From Sarcomyxa edulis (Eukaryota > Basidiomycota > Agaricomycetes > Agaricales > Mycenaceae): a stretch of 64,000 nucleotides of DNA. The stretch is taken from positions 992,001-1,056,000 of the forward strand of contig QUOL01000002.1 of assembly GCA_009761415.1 (NCBI GenBank). The letters are read 5' to 3'. The notes beneath the pieces were generated by a model. That model saw only the letters and a program-made list of their open reading frames with translations, was not told the origin of the DNA and ran no database searches. Numbering within the stretch: position 1 is the stretch's first letter; every line of letters starts with the position of its first letter. Both the position numbers and the translations under genes were made by a program. Shown one piece after another: positions 11,048 through 21,044 of the stretch.

Positions 11048-11750
11048 GATGAGCGGCGTCTACTTCGTGATCGGCCTGCCGCTTTTATGCGTACCACAGG
11101 ACCCTCGGGACCCCGGCGATTGCCCTCTGGTCCTCTGCCTACGGGTTCCCTGATCTGGTTGATCGACCGAGGACGGTCGATGTTCAAAAGTTAGGATGGA
11201 GTGTGAGGATGTGAACATCCCTAGCCTGCGACATCCTAGTTCCTATCCATTTCATGAGTACGAAGACATTAACCCCATGCCGATCTAGGTTTCTCCCCGA
11301 AAGACCATCCCTCACCTACCCGCTCAGTACTGCGTTCACGCTTTGACGACTTTCCTCAGCCATTACCCCTGTATTCCCACAGATGAAGAGTTCAACCAGT
11401 CACCAGAAAAATTAACGACAGTCTAGAAGAAATCACGACTGAAGTTTCCAATAGACGACTCCACGACTCCTAAAAAGATCCCGTCCGTCATACAGTTACC
11501 CATGAACTCCCTGCCAAAACGCATTTTCCTCTGGAAATACTGATCGCCCAATCCACACACACGCTCCTATCACTCCTTGTACCTTGCGCCCACACGTACC
11601 TGGTGGCCTAGCCTATCACTCCTGATACACAATTGACGAACTTCCCTATCTATCAGCCGATCGGTCGCCGAAAGGATCCGAGACCTGGCTATCGCTGCCG
11701 ACAATGAGGCCAAACGCGATCGCTTTCTGTAGAAGGTTCGGTTACAAAGT
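11048..11750. other. Intergenic, no gene seen
   Basis: No reading frame here is convincing. It includes the presumed promoter side of paralogue A and leads into the tandem repeats. Confidence 0.4.
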
Positions 11751-11751
11751 C

Positions 11752-11949
11752 GGCCGACACTTATCTTGGTCTAAGGATTCGAACGCGCAACCGACCGATA
11801 ATATGCACCAACCGATCGGCCGACACTTATCTTGGTCTAAGGATTCGAACGCGCAACCGACCGATAATATGCACCATCCGATCGGCCGACACTTATCTTG
11901 GTATAAGGACTCGAACGCGCGACTGACCGATCCTATGCACTGACCGATC
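11752..11949. repeat. 66-bp tandem repeat, three units
   Basis: The word GACACTTATCTTGG recurs at 11756, 11822 and 11888, an exact 66-bp spacing. The first two units are nearly identical and the third is diverged. On the minus strand each unit contains GTTCGAATCC or a close variant, which matches the B box of RNA polymerase III promoters (tRNA T arm). Upstream of it is GGCCGATCGGTTGG, which resembles the tRNA D arm/A box. Derivation from a tRNA-like SINE is an inference. Confidence 0.75.
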
Positions 11950-12415
11950 GGCCGACCTAGTCATCCAGCGATTTCAAGTTACGGATCTTATCCGTGCAGA
12001 TGACACGCATGTGTAATGCCATTCGACGCGACATGCTGTCCCAGGAGTAGCCGATCGTCGTTTCCATCCAATGATTCGAACCCGCGACTGACCGATCCTA
12101 TGCACTGACCGATCGGCCGACCTAGTCATCCAGCGATTTCAAGTTACGGATCTTATCCGTGCAGATGACACGCATGTGTAATGCCATTCGACGCGACATG
12201 CTGTCCCAGGAGTAGCCGATCGTCGTTTCCATCCAATGATTCGAACCCGCGACTGACCGATCCTATGTGCTGACCGATCGGCCGACCTAGTCACTCGGCA
12301 ATTTCAAGTTACGGAACTTATCCATGCAGATGATACCATGGCCGATTGGCCGATCCAATTAAACAGCCGACCAGTTTATCCCGGCTTAAGATTTCGAGCG
12401 CGCGACTGACCAATC
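11921..12415. repeat. 165-bp tandem repeat, two identical units and a diverged third
   Basis: Units start at 11921, 12086 and 12251 (GACTGACCGATCC). By eye the first two units agree at every position. The third is recognisable only at its start and in patches. A further fragment begins near 12404. The minus strand of the junction carries CGCGGGTTCGAATC, a B-box-like sequence, preceded by GGCCGATCGGTCAG. The two identical units point to a recent duplication. Confidence 0.8.
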
Positions 12416-13140
12416 CTTTGCACTGGCCGATCGGTTGACCCATCCACCAAGCGATTCTAAATTATGGATCTATCAAGACAAAATGAAGCATATGTGTAAC
12501 ACTATTCAACGCGACATGCTGTTCCAGGAACGGCCGATTGTCGTCTCTACCCAAGGATTATGGCTCGTAGCCGACCGATTCCAAGAATTGGCCGATCGAC
12601 CGATCCAGTAAAGCGGCCGATTCGATAGGAAATTCGCCAAAGACCGACATAGCGACAATAAGGGGTTGCCCTTCGACACAACCGATCGGAAACGAAAAGT
12701 CTGCATTCGAAATACGCTCTACCAATTTTAACGGACATCCCCCCGGTGGAACCAATATCCGGTTCATGCTGCGTGCATCGTTCTTTATCGGAAATAGGCC
12801 TCGAGGGGTGGAAAGGCGAACCCCTAATCGCAAGAGGCGAGGAATACTTATACCGGACTTGTAAAATACATTACGGTAGCTACGGGTAGACCCCCCCCCA
12901 TCTCTGTACGAACGAAATAATCAACAAACCCACTCTATACAAGGAGAAGTAGCTCACTTCTCACCTTCTAACGAATTGCTTCGACCGATCGCCTTTCTGA
13001 AATCTCCCAAATCCGAACAAACTATTGCTGCGACCGTAAACCGATCGGCTAAGTCGTTCACTCCCAGTTCCTTTACCTCTAAATTCGAGAGGGCTTCCTC
13101 TCGTCGCATTATAATTCTCACAGAGGTCATTTAGACCTCT
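12416..13140. other. Repeat-derived DNA, no gene
   Basis: Diverged pieces of the 165-bp unit and more CCGATCGG words continue to about 12.6 kb, then thin out. The last dense occurrences are near 12.98 and 13.04 kb. No coding potential is apparent. Confidence 0.4.
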
Positions 13141-13159
13141 CCATTATATTTACTTATAA

Positions 13160-13310
13160 AAACCTCGAGCATTTAGGTATTACCGTCAAGTACAAATCCC
13201 CTCAAACAAACGTCACCTAAACCCTTAGTGGACGAACTACTGTTAGGTTGCAGAAACTATTTCGCACCTAGCGCCGCAGTCCTCATCACATCGGAATACT
13301 TGAAATCACA
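13160..13310 (+). repeat. Diverged copy of the 5' flank of the 14.7-kb gene
   Basis: This segment aligns by eye with about 14700-14815. Shared landmarks in order are AATCCCCTC, AACGTCACCT, GCAGTCCTCATCACA and a preceding GAACTAC-GTTAGG stretch. The copies differ by substitutions and small gaps. They are direct repeats about 1.5 kb apart, so they may be a duplicated gene fragment or the ends of a decayed element. Confidence 0.55.
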
Positions 13311-14255
13311 CACGAACAACTTCTCCGAAGGAAATCTACCGCCAGAACCCAATTCCCTATCGTCGTTTCACCTGACCGAAGGCCCAATGTACTCGATCAC
13401 CTCTCCGCAGCCCCCTAGATCCTTCGGACAGATCCCAAATCGTTTCAGCAGGCTCCCTTTCACCTCTAGAAGACCTCATCGAGAGATACTTCACCGATAA
13501 AACATTGCCACCAGTCGACATACCGCCAACGTGATGCTTACTGCCCTGAGCTGTTCTTCCTATCAAATCGGACATATTCCCTTTACATTGTGATCTCAAT
13601 TCACACCTTTCCATGCATCTGGACGCCTCGTTAAGACCTCCGTCCACCCTGACCAAGTGGTGCTACGGAATATTCTTCCCTCTGTGTTTATCACATGACA
13701 CAGCACTTGTAAGCGAGGTATCGCCCGCTAACAAAGACACTACAGGTCTCCGCCTAGCAACCCACATCAAATTCACTCTTCTCGGACAACTTTGGCCGTC
13801 GCATCTTGGAAAAATCTATCGGAAGCTCCCCATCATCCTGCTCACTCGGACATGTTTCATCCCTTCACAAATTCACCTTGCAACGCTTTCAAGAAAACAC
13901 CTCAGGCCCTAACCTTTCACACTGAGCGAGGTTCGGACACATCAAAACCAATACCGGATCTGTTTCATCATTGGAGATCTCGGGGACCTTGGGATGGCAC
14001 TCGGGGTGAAGAATTAGGCAAGGACAGGGAAGGAATTCATATATAAAGTAGGATAGGACATGGAGAACGGTAGATAGAACAAGTGTGGACGAGAACCAGA
14101 GGAACACACCCGAATCGACCAACTACCCAGTCACTCTCTATAGGAATTCTATCCCTTTCTCATACTTCTGAAACCGAGACAAGGAAACGATTACAGGAGT
14201 CGGTCAAACAAAGAGAAAAGGACTTGATTCAGCCAGCAGTACCACCCCCCCGGAA
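13311..14255. other. No gene seen
   Basis: Several short frames occur on both strands, but none has splice partners or a recognisable domain. The sequence is C/T-rich on the plus strand and looks like decayed repeat DNA. Confidence 0.35.
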
Positions 14256-14610
14256 CAAAGGTAGCTCTCCGAAATCAGTCCAGAGCTGTCCGAAACCCTC
14301 GAAGCTCTCCGAAATCAGTTCAGAGCTGTCCGAAACCTTCGATAGCTCTCCGAAGACGTTTTATAGTTATACAAAGCATCGGTCAGCTCACCAAAAGCTG
14401 TCCGAAGCCCTCGAGGGTTCTACAAGATCGAACTTATAGCTGTCCGAAGCTCTCGATAGCTCTCCGAAGACGTTTTATAAGCCGTCCGAAGCATCGATCA
14501 GCTCTCCGAAAGCTGTCCGAGGCCTTCGTAGGTTTTCCAAGAACGAACCTATAGCTGTCCGAAGCCTCTAAACGGCCTACCGAGAACGAACCTACAAGTC
14601 CGAAGCTTAC
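14256..14610. repeat. Degenerate repeat block with core AGCT-TCCGAA
   Basis: The word AGCTCTCCGAA or AGCTGTCCGAA occurs about ten times within 350 bp. A higher-order unit is visible: GATAGCTCTCCGAAGACG occurs at 14341 and again at 14455 (spacing 114 bp), each followed by related sequence. It lies just upstream of the gene at 14.74-15.9 kb. Confidence 0.7.
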
Positions 14611-14741
14611 CTTACACCTCATCATCTCATACCCACCTCACCACCGTTTTACGGACACATTATCCAAACACAAGTCACTGGGCATTAGGATTTCTCGCTA
14701 CGTAAAATCCCCTCCGAGAAAACGTCACCTTACCCCCTAGA

Positions 14742-15896
14742 GGCGAACTACAGTTAGGAGTCTAGCCCATCTACTCCTAGCACCGCAGTCCTCATCACAA
14801 CGGGAACTGAAGAAGATTGGGGCCAGGCTTACCAACCGTGCAGCAGCAAACGATGTGCGCACCACAATCACCCGTATAAGTTCAGAGGTATGTTCCCTGA
14901 TCAGCCTTCTCTGATACAGGCATAAACTGACTCCTCACTTGTAGCTACAAAGCCTGGGAGACCGTACCGGCATCTACGCGCTTCTCCTAGTCACAAGAGG
15001 ACATATCGACGATACGGTGGCACCTAGTCTCTCCGGCACACGCGACTCGCTCGACTTCTTCTACGACATACTGCAGAAAGATGCCTACGACGTGGTACGG
15101 CTCTTCGAGCAGTGGGCTTGTAATAGAGCTTTAGGTAAGTGCCTATATCTCATGTTCCATACGTCGTTGACTTGACCCTTGCTCTTACAGAAAGCATGGA
15201 GCGCGACACGTTGTCCAGCATGCGCGTGCAGTGCTCAAAATTAATCCTGAAAGGCTTGTGTGAGTACAGTTTTCCGAAGCGCCGTTTGGTGATTCCCCCC
15301 AGCTGATTATCCTCTTAGGTATGGCTGCCCAATCGAAGGATATCACGATGAACTACGCGAACTACGACACCGCCATAGTCAAGCGCTATCGCGTCCGCAT
15401 CCAATGGCCACCCGGTATCAAATTCTCCAGCCCCTCTGATATCTCCGTAATCGACGACATCCGTCGTCTCCGCGATGACCTCAAGACGGGGGCCTGTTGC
15501 TGGATTTGTATGAGTGTCAGTGAAGTCGAGAAGCACATGAAGAACCTCGTCGACGCCTTGCCAGAGGGTGAGACAGTAGGAAAACCGAGGAAAAAGAGGT
15601 CGGATGCTGGGAAGCCACGAAAACGGAAGGCGGCGGGTGACGAGAGCGGTAACATCGAGGGAGGAGAGACACAGGGACATGCCAAGAAGAGGAAGAAGAC
15701 GAAGGAGGGTATCCAGGGTGACACAGGAGAAGGTCCCCAGACGACGCGCAAGAAGAAGACAACGGTACGAAAATCGAAGAAAAACCTCTCCGGGAAGCTC
15801 CCCCCCTCCATGACTCACAGGAGTCAGTCCCATATCAGCGCCGACGAGGACAGCGATAACGACGCCGACAATGCTGACAATCGCGCCAGCGCATGA
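14742..15896 (+). CDS. Agaricomycete multi-copy family protein of unknown function, 5' end missing
   Basis: Exons joined by canonical introns give one reading frame. The pieces are: exon to 14888 (...TRISSE), 14945-15133 (LQSLGDRTGIYALLLV), 15191-15260 (ESMERDTL...) and 15319-15896 (CMAAQSKD onward). The core with NYANYDTAIVKRYRVRI, then IQWPPGIKF and SPSDISVIDDI, resembles a family that I remember as abundant and uncharacterised in mushrooms. The C-terminal half is a lysine/arginine-rich tail with nuclear-localisation-like runs (KKRKKTK). No ATG lies in frame between the upstream stop near 14738 and the core, so the 5' end is lost, lies in an unfound exon, or the copy is defective. Confidence 0.5.
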
Positions 15897-16783
15897 AGAG
15901 GAGTCCGCCACCTACTTACAGCCCTCGTCGCTTCTCTGCCAGCAACAATGGCAACGTCTGGATGGCGTCTACACCTGGCGACGTTCACCATATTCATTCC
16001 ACATCTTTCCTTCCAATGTCGACGACGTATATCACCTATCCCATCCCATACTTATACTCACAGTATCATGCTCTTGACAGTCTCATTTCTCCTTATCTGT
16101 ACCTCAAGGATATGTAGATATAGTATATAAAGTGATATATATAATATACTTATTTTTGAAGCATTTGTATGGTCTGATTAAGTAAAAACTCGAGCTCGCT
16201 GTGGCCGACGACGAGCGCGACGGCGCGACGGCGAGCTCGTGTTTGGCCATATTTAATTTAGAAGAGACAACGGCTGGGCAGGAATGATGCCGAAAGGGAC
16301 GTCTGGAACGGTCCAGACAACCGGCTCCACAGTCAGCGGAGGTTACCGGTGGTGAGCTCCAAGTCTGAGGACAAGTCCCTCAGAGATACCGAGAATTATA
16401 GAGGCGTAGAGGATCTGTTGTTTTCCCCCCGAACTAGTGGCAGTATTCTATTCATAGATCACTACCTATTGGTAATAACAGTTGGGCCCATCAGGTGAGC
16501 CGATAGGAATGGACTGCTTAGAAGCTACTTATAGAGCTTTTGTTTGCCATGAGCATCTGGGCCAAACTACCTCCTACGATATCGATTTGATCAAACCTAA
16601 GCGAAGAACATCGATCTATGGCTAAGAGTATCGTTTCATCACTTTCAGGAGTCAATGTCCAATGCGAACACCATACAACCAATTCATATTTAGACCTTAA
16701 TGATACATCATGATTTATTCTTCCACCCACCCCATACTTTATCTTCACTTTCGATATTCCGACATTCCGGCGTTTCCACAACC
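15897..16783. other. Intergenic border between repeat-rich and housekeeping DNA
   Basis: No gene is seen. An AT-rich stretch lies at about 16115-16165. A GC-rich inverted repeat has 9-bp arms at 16191-16199 and 16231-16239 (CGAGCTCGC / GCGAGCTCG). The rest is ordinary and holds the 3' flank of the xylitol dehydrogenase gene. Confidence 0.45.
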
Positions 16784-18538
16784 TTACGCAAGGTCAGTAG
16801 AAACTCCAGGCCCAGAAATAATAGCCTTGATAACAGCGGTTCCATCCTCGCTCTTTCCAGCATTGTTAGCAGCGAACGCCGTAGCGGCGTCTTCGAATTT
16901 GTATCTAATCAATCGTCGTTGTGGTCAGATTCAGAGAAGATAGATAGATAGCAAGTGATGGAGCTTACCGGTGCGTCACTAGTGGCTTGAGATCGATCTT
17001 TCCTTGAGCGACAAGGGCGATTGCTAGAGGGTAGTCGCCGGGCTGTGATAATGATAGATATGAGGTCAATTGATTTTGTAGAGGGTTAGGTCAAGAGGCT
17101 TACGCCGTAGCGGAAACTGCCTTTGTAGACGAGTTCTTTTGTCATTAGGTTGCTGAGGTTGATATTGACATTTGGGTTTCCCATCCCGACCTAATCCAGA
17201 GCACCGCGAGTCAGCACATTTACGCGTATAAGTAGTGGCCATCAACGCACTTGAACGAACGTTCCACCAAACTTCACGATATAAAACGCTGTTGCGATAG
17301 ACACTTCAGCACCACTGGCATCGATGACCAAATCAATCGCCTTAGATCCTCGTAGCTCAATTCCCAGCTGTTTCTTCATCTCTTCGGCGTTACGGAGACT
17401 GTAGTCTCCTTTTGATTCACCTTCTAGAGGTTTGGGAGGAAGGTATACGTCTGTCGCGGCATAGCCCTTTGCGAATTCCAGTCGGCTGGGGACGATGTCG
17501 ACTCCGATTACGCGTGCGGCCCCGAGGGCTTTGGCGACTGCCATACACAGAAGACCTGATGGAGATTTGGAGAGTTAGTAGGGGTTTCTCCGAGGAACGG
17601 TAGATTCGATTCACGTACCAACCGGCCCGCATCCAAATATGACGATGGATTGGTTGGCGCGGAAGTTACCGAGGTTGGAGACGGAGTGGATCCCTACAGA
17701 CAGCGGTTCCATCTAGGGAAAACTATCAGGCTAACGTATATGTATACGCGTATGAAAAGAAAGACGTACCATGGCACCGTCTTCGAGTGTGACGTTTTCA
17801 GGAAGAGGATAGGCGAGATCGGCAGGGACGCGGTAGTAGCGTCCTAGAGTACCATCGTAGGGAGGGGTAGCAGCGAAGACGATATCTGGGCACAGCTGGG
17901 GATGTACGAGTAAGGGTATGCGATTTGGGACCATGGGAGGTTGGACGAACTTCGTAGCGGCCGCTTTTACACGAGTCGCAGTTGCGGCAGGTTGCACCTG
18001 GTTCCATCGCCACTCGATCGCCTACTTTGAGGTTCTTGACGTTTGGTCCGACTGTAGAAGGGATGTTAACATGAAGAGATTTGATTAGAAGAGGCAATTC
18101 TGACCTTTGTAGACGATGCCGGCGGATTCGTGCCCCAAGACCTGGAATCTCAGTTATCAGACTTGTAGAAAGTGACAAAACATGATGTAGATAATCACCA
18201 TTGGTTTAGTGACGACGAAATCGCCAATGCGTCCGTGGTTCAGGTAATGGACCTGCGGTCGCGTTAGAGGTGAAAATTCAACGTGTCAGATCTACTTACA
18301 TCGGAGCCGCATATGCCTACAACGAAGATGTCAGATCCAATCTTCTTCGCGGATATGTCACGTCTGCTCACCAGTTTTTTTCACTTCGACGAGGACTTCA
18401 TCGCCAGACACTGGGCATTGGGAGAGAGATGAGTTGTATACCAGATAGAGTATGGACGACTGTACCCTCTGGGATGGGACGTTGCTCGAAGACAACGTCG
18501 TGGATACCTCTGAGGACAAAAGATGGGTTATCGGACAT
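16784..18538 (-). CDS. XYL2: Xylitol dehydrogenase / D-xylulose reductase (medium-chain zinc dehydrogenase)
   Basis: NAD-dependent oxidation of xylitol to D-xylulose in pentose catabolism; cytosolic. About ten short exons run from ATG at 18538 (MSDNPSFVLRGIHDVVFE) to TAA at 16784-16786. Catalytic zinc ligands appear in ICGSD and in the GHESAG-type segment. The structural zinc loop reads GATCRNCDSCKSGRYE, with its last Cys after an intron. The Rossmann segment is VIFGCGPVGLLCMAVAKALG, with an acidic residue in VIGVDIV suited to NAD. The end reads TAVIKAIISGPGVS. A sorbitol dehydrogenase role cannot be excluded from sequence alone. One intron appears to use the unusual donor GTTCGT. Confidence 0.88.
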
Positions 18539-19236
18539 GATAGGAAGAGACGGAGAGTGGTACCAGTCCCGCCAACTTTGCGCCAACTAATATTTCACCC
18601 CCTGATCCGGTCCGATGCACCGACCGAACAGCTGACCGGATCCGGGCCATTCTAGCCTGAGGCCGGCTTCGAGGCCGGCTGTTCCCCGGAGCCAACCCGG
18701 AGCTGCCACGGCTTGTCTCAGGCCTTCATCGATGCTCACCTCAAGCTTCTCATGTTCTTGGGGATTGCCTCGGGATAGCTCCTCGACGCGCTCCTCGAGG
18801 TCGCATCTTCACTTGTTCACATCTGTTACCGGGGCCTAATGTCTTTGCTCCGTCTCACGATGACTCTCATCCATGGGAGTATTCGGACACGTCTAGCTGG
18901 ATTCGAGTCGTTTGTACCCATCCAGATTTACTAGCTAACACCGCTCCTATTTCAGTCTATATAGGGCCCTCGACGACGGCACGTACAACCTTGTCCACAC
19001 TGCCTGATCTTTGGTCTCGATCGGAACGTCGTTGATTCAGACTAAAGGTCAGCCTTCCATGTTAGCCAACAGATATAAGGCAGGCTAGGACGCTGCCATG
19101 CTGTTCTTCACTTCTCACTTCTCACTTTCACCTTCGCTCGAGATTTCACATTTCTCATTCGCTTTTTTGCTGTTCAACCTGTAACTTTCAAAACCCATAC
19201 ATTTTCTTTGCATTTTTTCCTTCTTTATTCGTCGCT
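18539..19236. promoter_or_regulatory. Divergent spacer between XYL2-like and kinase genes
   Basis: Both neighbours start outward from this 698-bp spacer, so it must hold both promoters. TATAAGG at about 19074-19080, some 160 bp before the kinase ATG, is a plausible TATA element. A C/T-rich leader precedes that ATG. A direct repeat of GAGGCCGGCT lies near 18660-18680. Confidence 0.4.
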
Positions 19237-20709
19237 ATGGTTCACGTCTCCATCACAAAAACCCTCCCCAACTTCACCGGCCAACTCATCGATGACGGTC
19301 GCTATCAGCTCTTGAACCTCCTGGGATCTGGTGCTTACGGAATGGTTTATCGCGCGGTGGATAACATCTCCCCCGTCGGCAATCCTATCTATCTTGCTAT
19401 CAAGTGTCTTCACAAGCATGAGATCGGTACTAGGCACGATGACCTCCAAATTCGCGAGTTCGCCCTCCATTCCAAGGTCGCTATCCACCCGAATATCATC
19501 ACCATCCACAAGATATTGAGCGACGACCTGTACGTTTACGTCGTCATGGATCTATGCACCGGGGGTGACTTGTTCGCGGCCATCACGGAGAAACGCCTCT
19601 ATCACAATAATTCTGAGCTCGTCAAGGTTGCCTTCGTCCAGCTCTTGGATGCCGTCCATTTTTGTCACAACTCTGGCGTCTTTCATCGCGATATCAAACC
19701 GGAGAATGTTCTTTGCACCAAGAGTGGATCAGGTATCCTTCTCGCCGATTTTGGTCTCTCCACAGAGAATCGTATCAGCAAGGACCTCGGTTGTGGTAGT
19801 TCCTATTACATGAGCCCCGGTGAGTCTCCTGAGATCTCTCTCCCTTCGATGCACTGTTTATCTCAAAATACTGTCTCAGAATGTATAGGAAAGGAGACAG
19901 CACTAGGCAAGTACTCCACTAGACACAGCGACATCTGGTCTCTCGGGATCATCCTCACCAACATGATATCGGGTCGAAATCCCTGGCGCTACGCCACAAC
20001 GCAGGACGACTGTTTCGCCGCCTACGTCAAGAATCCAGATTTCCTCCGCGACGTCTTGCCCATCTCCGACGGCGCGAACAAGATTCTCAAGCGTATCTTC
20101 GTCCTCAATCCGCTCTCGCGAATATCTCTACCCGAACTCCGGGAAGAGGTCCTCAAGATTGACACGTTCTTCATGTCAGAGGATGAAATCGCGAAAGCGT
20201 CTGATTTCGTGCGCAGTGCGGCAGAGACGTATGCTACTGCTCCGGCTCCTGTCATCTCCAATGATATCGCCGACGTTGCCTCTGCTTTCTTCGATACGAA
20301 CCTCTTCTCGGGCAGCGCTAGCGCTAGCAAGGACGCGTCGAAGACCCCAGGCGCGGTTCACGAGTTCGCGCCTGCTCCAATTGCCGAACCGGTCCCAGTA
20401 CGTGCCGAGAACTTCGACGATGGCTCTGTGTCTCTGATCGATAGCATCCCGTCTTCCGGAGGCTCAGGATCTGGAGTGGAGAGTGACGACGGACCAATCA
20501 CGCCTGCTACTCATCCCGCGGATCCGTCTATCGAGGTTCCTGAATTCTTTGAGGGCGAAAGTATGCAGCAGTCTGCTGCATACCCTGCTGTCGCTGGTTA
20601 CCCCACGTTCAACCACCACCCCGCTGGTGCTGCTGGTAAACCATCGTCCCGGCGTAGTCAGCTCTTTCGCATGGCTGTTCACAGGTTGAAGGCAATGTCG
20701 GCTACTTGA
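19237..20709 (+). CDS. Serine/threonine protein kinase, Ran1/Pat1-Ksp1-Sks1 type
   Basis: Two exons: 19237-19819 and 19880-20709. The 60-nt intron is in frame and could be misread as coding. The kinase domain begins at residue 20. It has the glycine loop LGSGAYGMVYRA, the lysine in LAIKCLHKHE, catalytic HRDIKPENVL, DFGLS, and activation-segment GCGSSYYMSPE. It ends around residue 300, followed by a Ser/Pro/Ala-rich tail of about 165 residues with no domain. The architecture matches fungal nutrient- and meiosis-related kinases such as Ran1, Ksp1, Sks1 and Vhs1. The precise orthologue is uncertain. All catalytic residues are present. Confidence 0.85.
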   Translation: MVHVSITKTLPNFTGQLIDDGRYQLLNLLGSGAYGMVYRAVDNISPVGNPIYLAIKCLHKHEIGTRHDDLQIREFALHSKVAIHPNIITIHKILSDDLYVYVVMDLCTGGDLFAAITEKRLYHNNSELVKVAFVQLLDAVHFCHNSGVFHRDIKPENVLCTKSGSGILLADFGLSTENRISKDLGCGSSYYMSPGESPEISLPSMHCLSQNTVSECIGKETALGKYSTRHSDIWSLGIILTNMISGRNPWRYATTQDDCFAAYVKNPDFLRDVLPISDGANKILKRIFVLNPLSRISLPELREEVLKIDTFFMSEDEIAKASDFVRSAAETYATAPAPVISNDIADVASAFFDTNLFSGSASASKDASKTPGAVHEFAPAPIAEPVPVRAENFDDGSVSLIDSIPSSGGSGSGVESDDGPITPATHPADPSIEVPEFFEGESMQQSAAYPAVAGYPTFNHHPAGAAGKPSSRRSQLFRMAVHRLKAMSAT

Positions 20710-21044
20710 TAGTATACGCATACGGGGACTTTGGGGAGGTCTTTCTTTGTTTTTTGCTGGACAATGCGCATGCGACTACTCTCTTTTATGTTTATGTTAT
20801 GTTTTGTGTATGTTTTTTACGACCGAAATACGTTTCTTAGAGGAAAACCAATCAAAACATTTCGTTCCATCTTCTTCTTTGGCTTTCCTCGGCCGTCACC
20901 GGATGAAGCAAATTGGGGTATCGATGATTCGCACGTGGCGGAATCGCCATCGTTTGAAATAATTTCATAAACTTGAAATCGTCTCAGGCTCTTCATCGAA
21001 CCACCATCTCTTTTCCTTTCTTCCCCCTCCATCTATCTCGCAAA
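20710..21044. promoter_or_regulatory. MET6 upstream region with pyrimidine-rich leader
   Basis: This 335-bp spacer holds the kinase 3' end and the methionine synthase promoter. The last 40 bases before ATG are dominated by C and T, a pattern common before transcription and translation starts of strongly expressed fungal genes. The AAAATGG start context is good. Confidence 0.4.

Noticed and set aside
11704..11943. Plus-strand frame with a 22-residue repeated peptide
   Set aside because: The repeat unit is 66 bp, a multiple of three, so any tandem copy keeps its frame. There is no domain, start context or splice partner. I treat it as a non-coding tandem repeat.
11752..12415. Functional tRNA genes
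   Set aside because: The boxes resemble tRNA arms, but no acceptor stem or anticodon arm could be folded. They are better seen as degenerate tRNA-like repeats.
1..13100. CRISPR-like or bacterial mobile system
   Set aside because: Spliced genes, Ty3/gypsy integrase and fungal housekeeping neighbours show nuclear fungal DNA. The repeats are direct tandem units without spacers.
15315..15911. 198-codon antisense frame under the 14.7-15.9 kb gene
   Set aside because: It mirrors the Lys/Arg-rich tail on the plus strand, giving leucine/serine-rich nonsense. It has no independent support.
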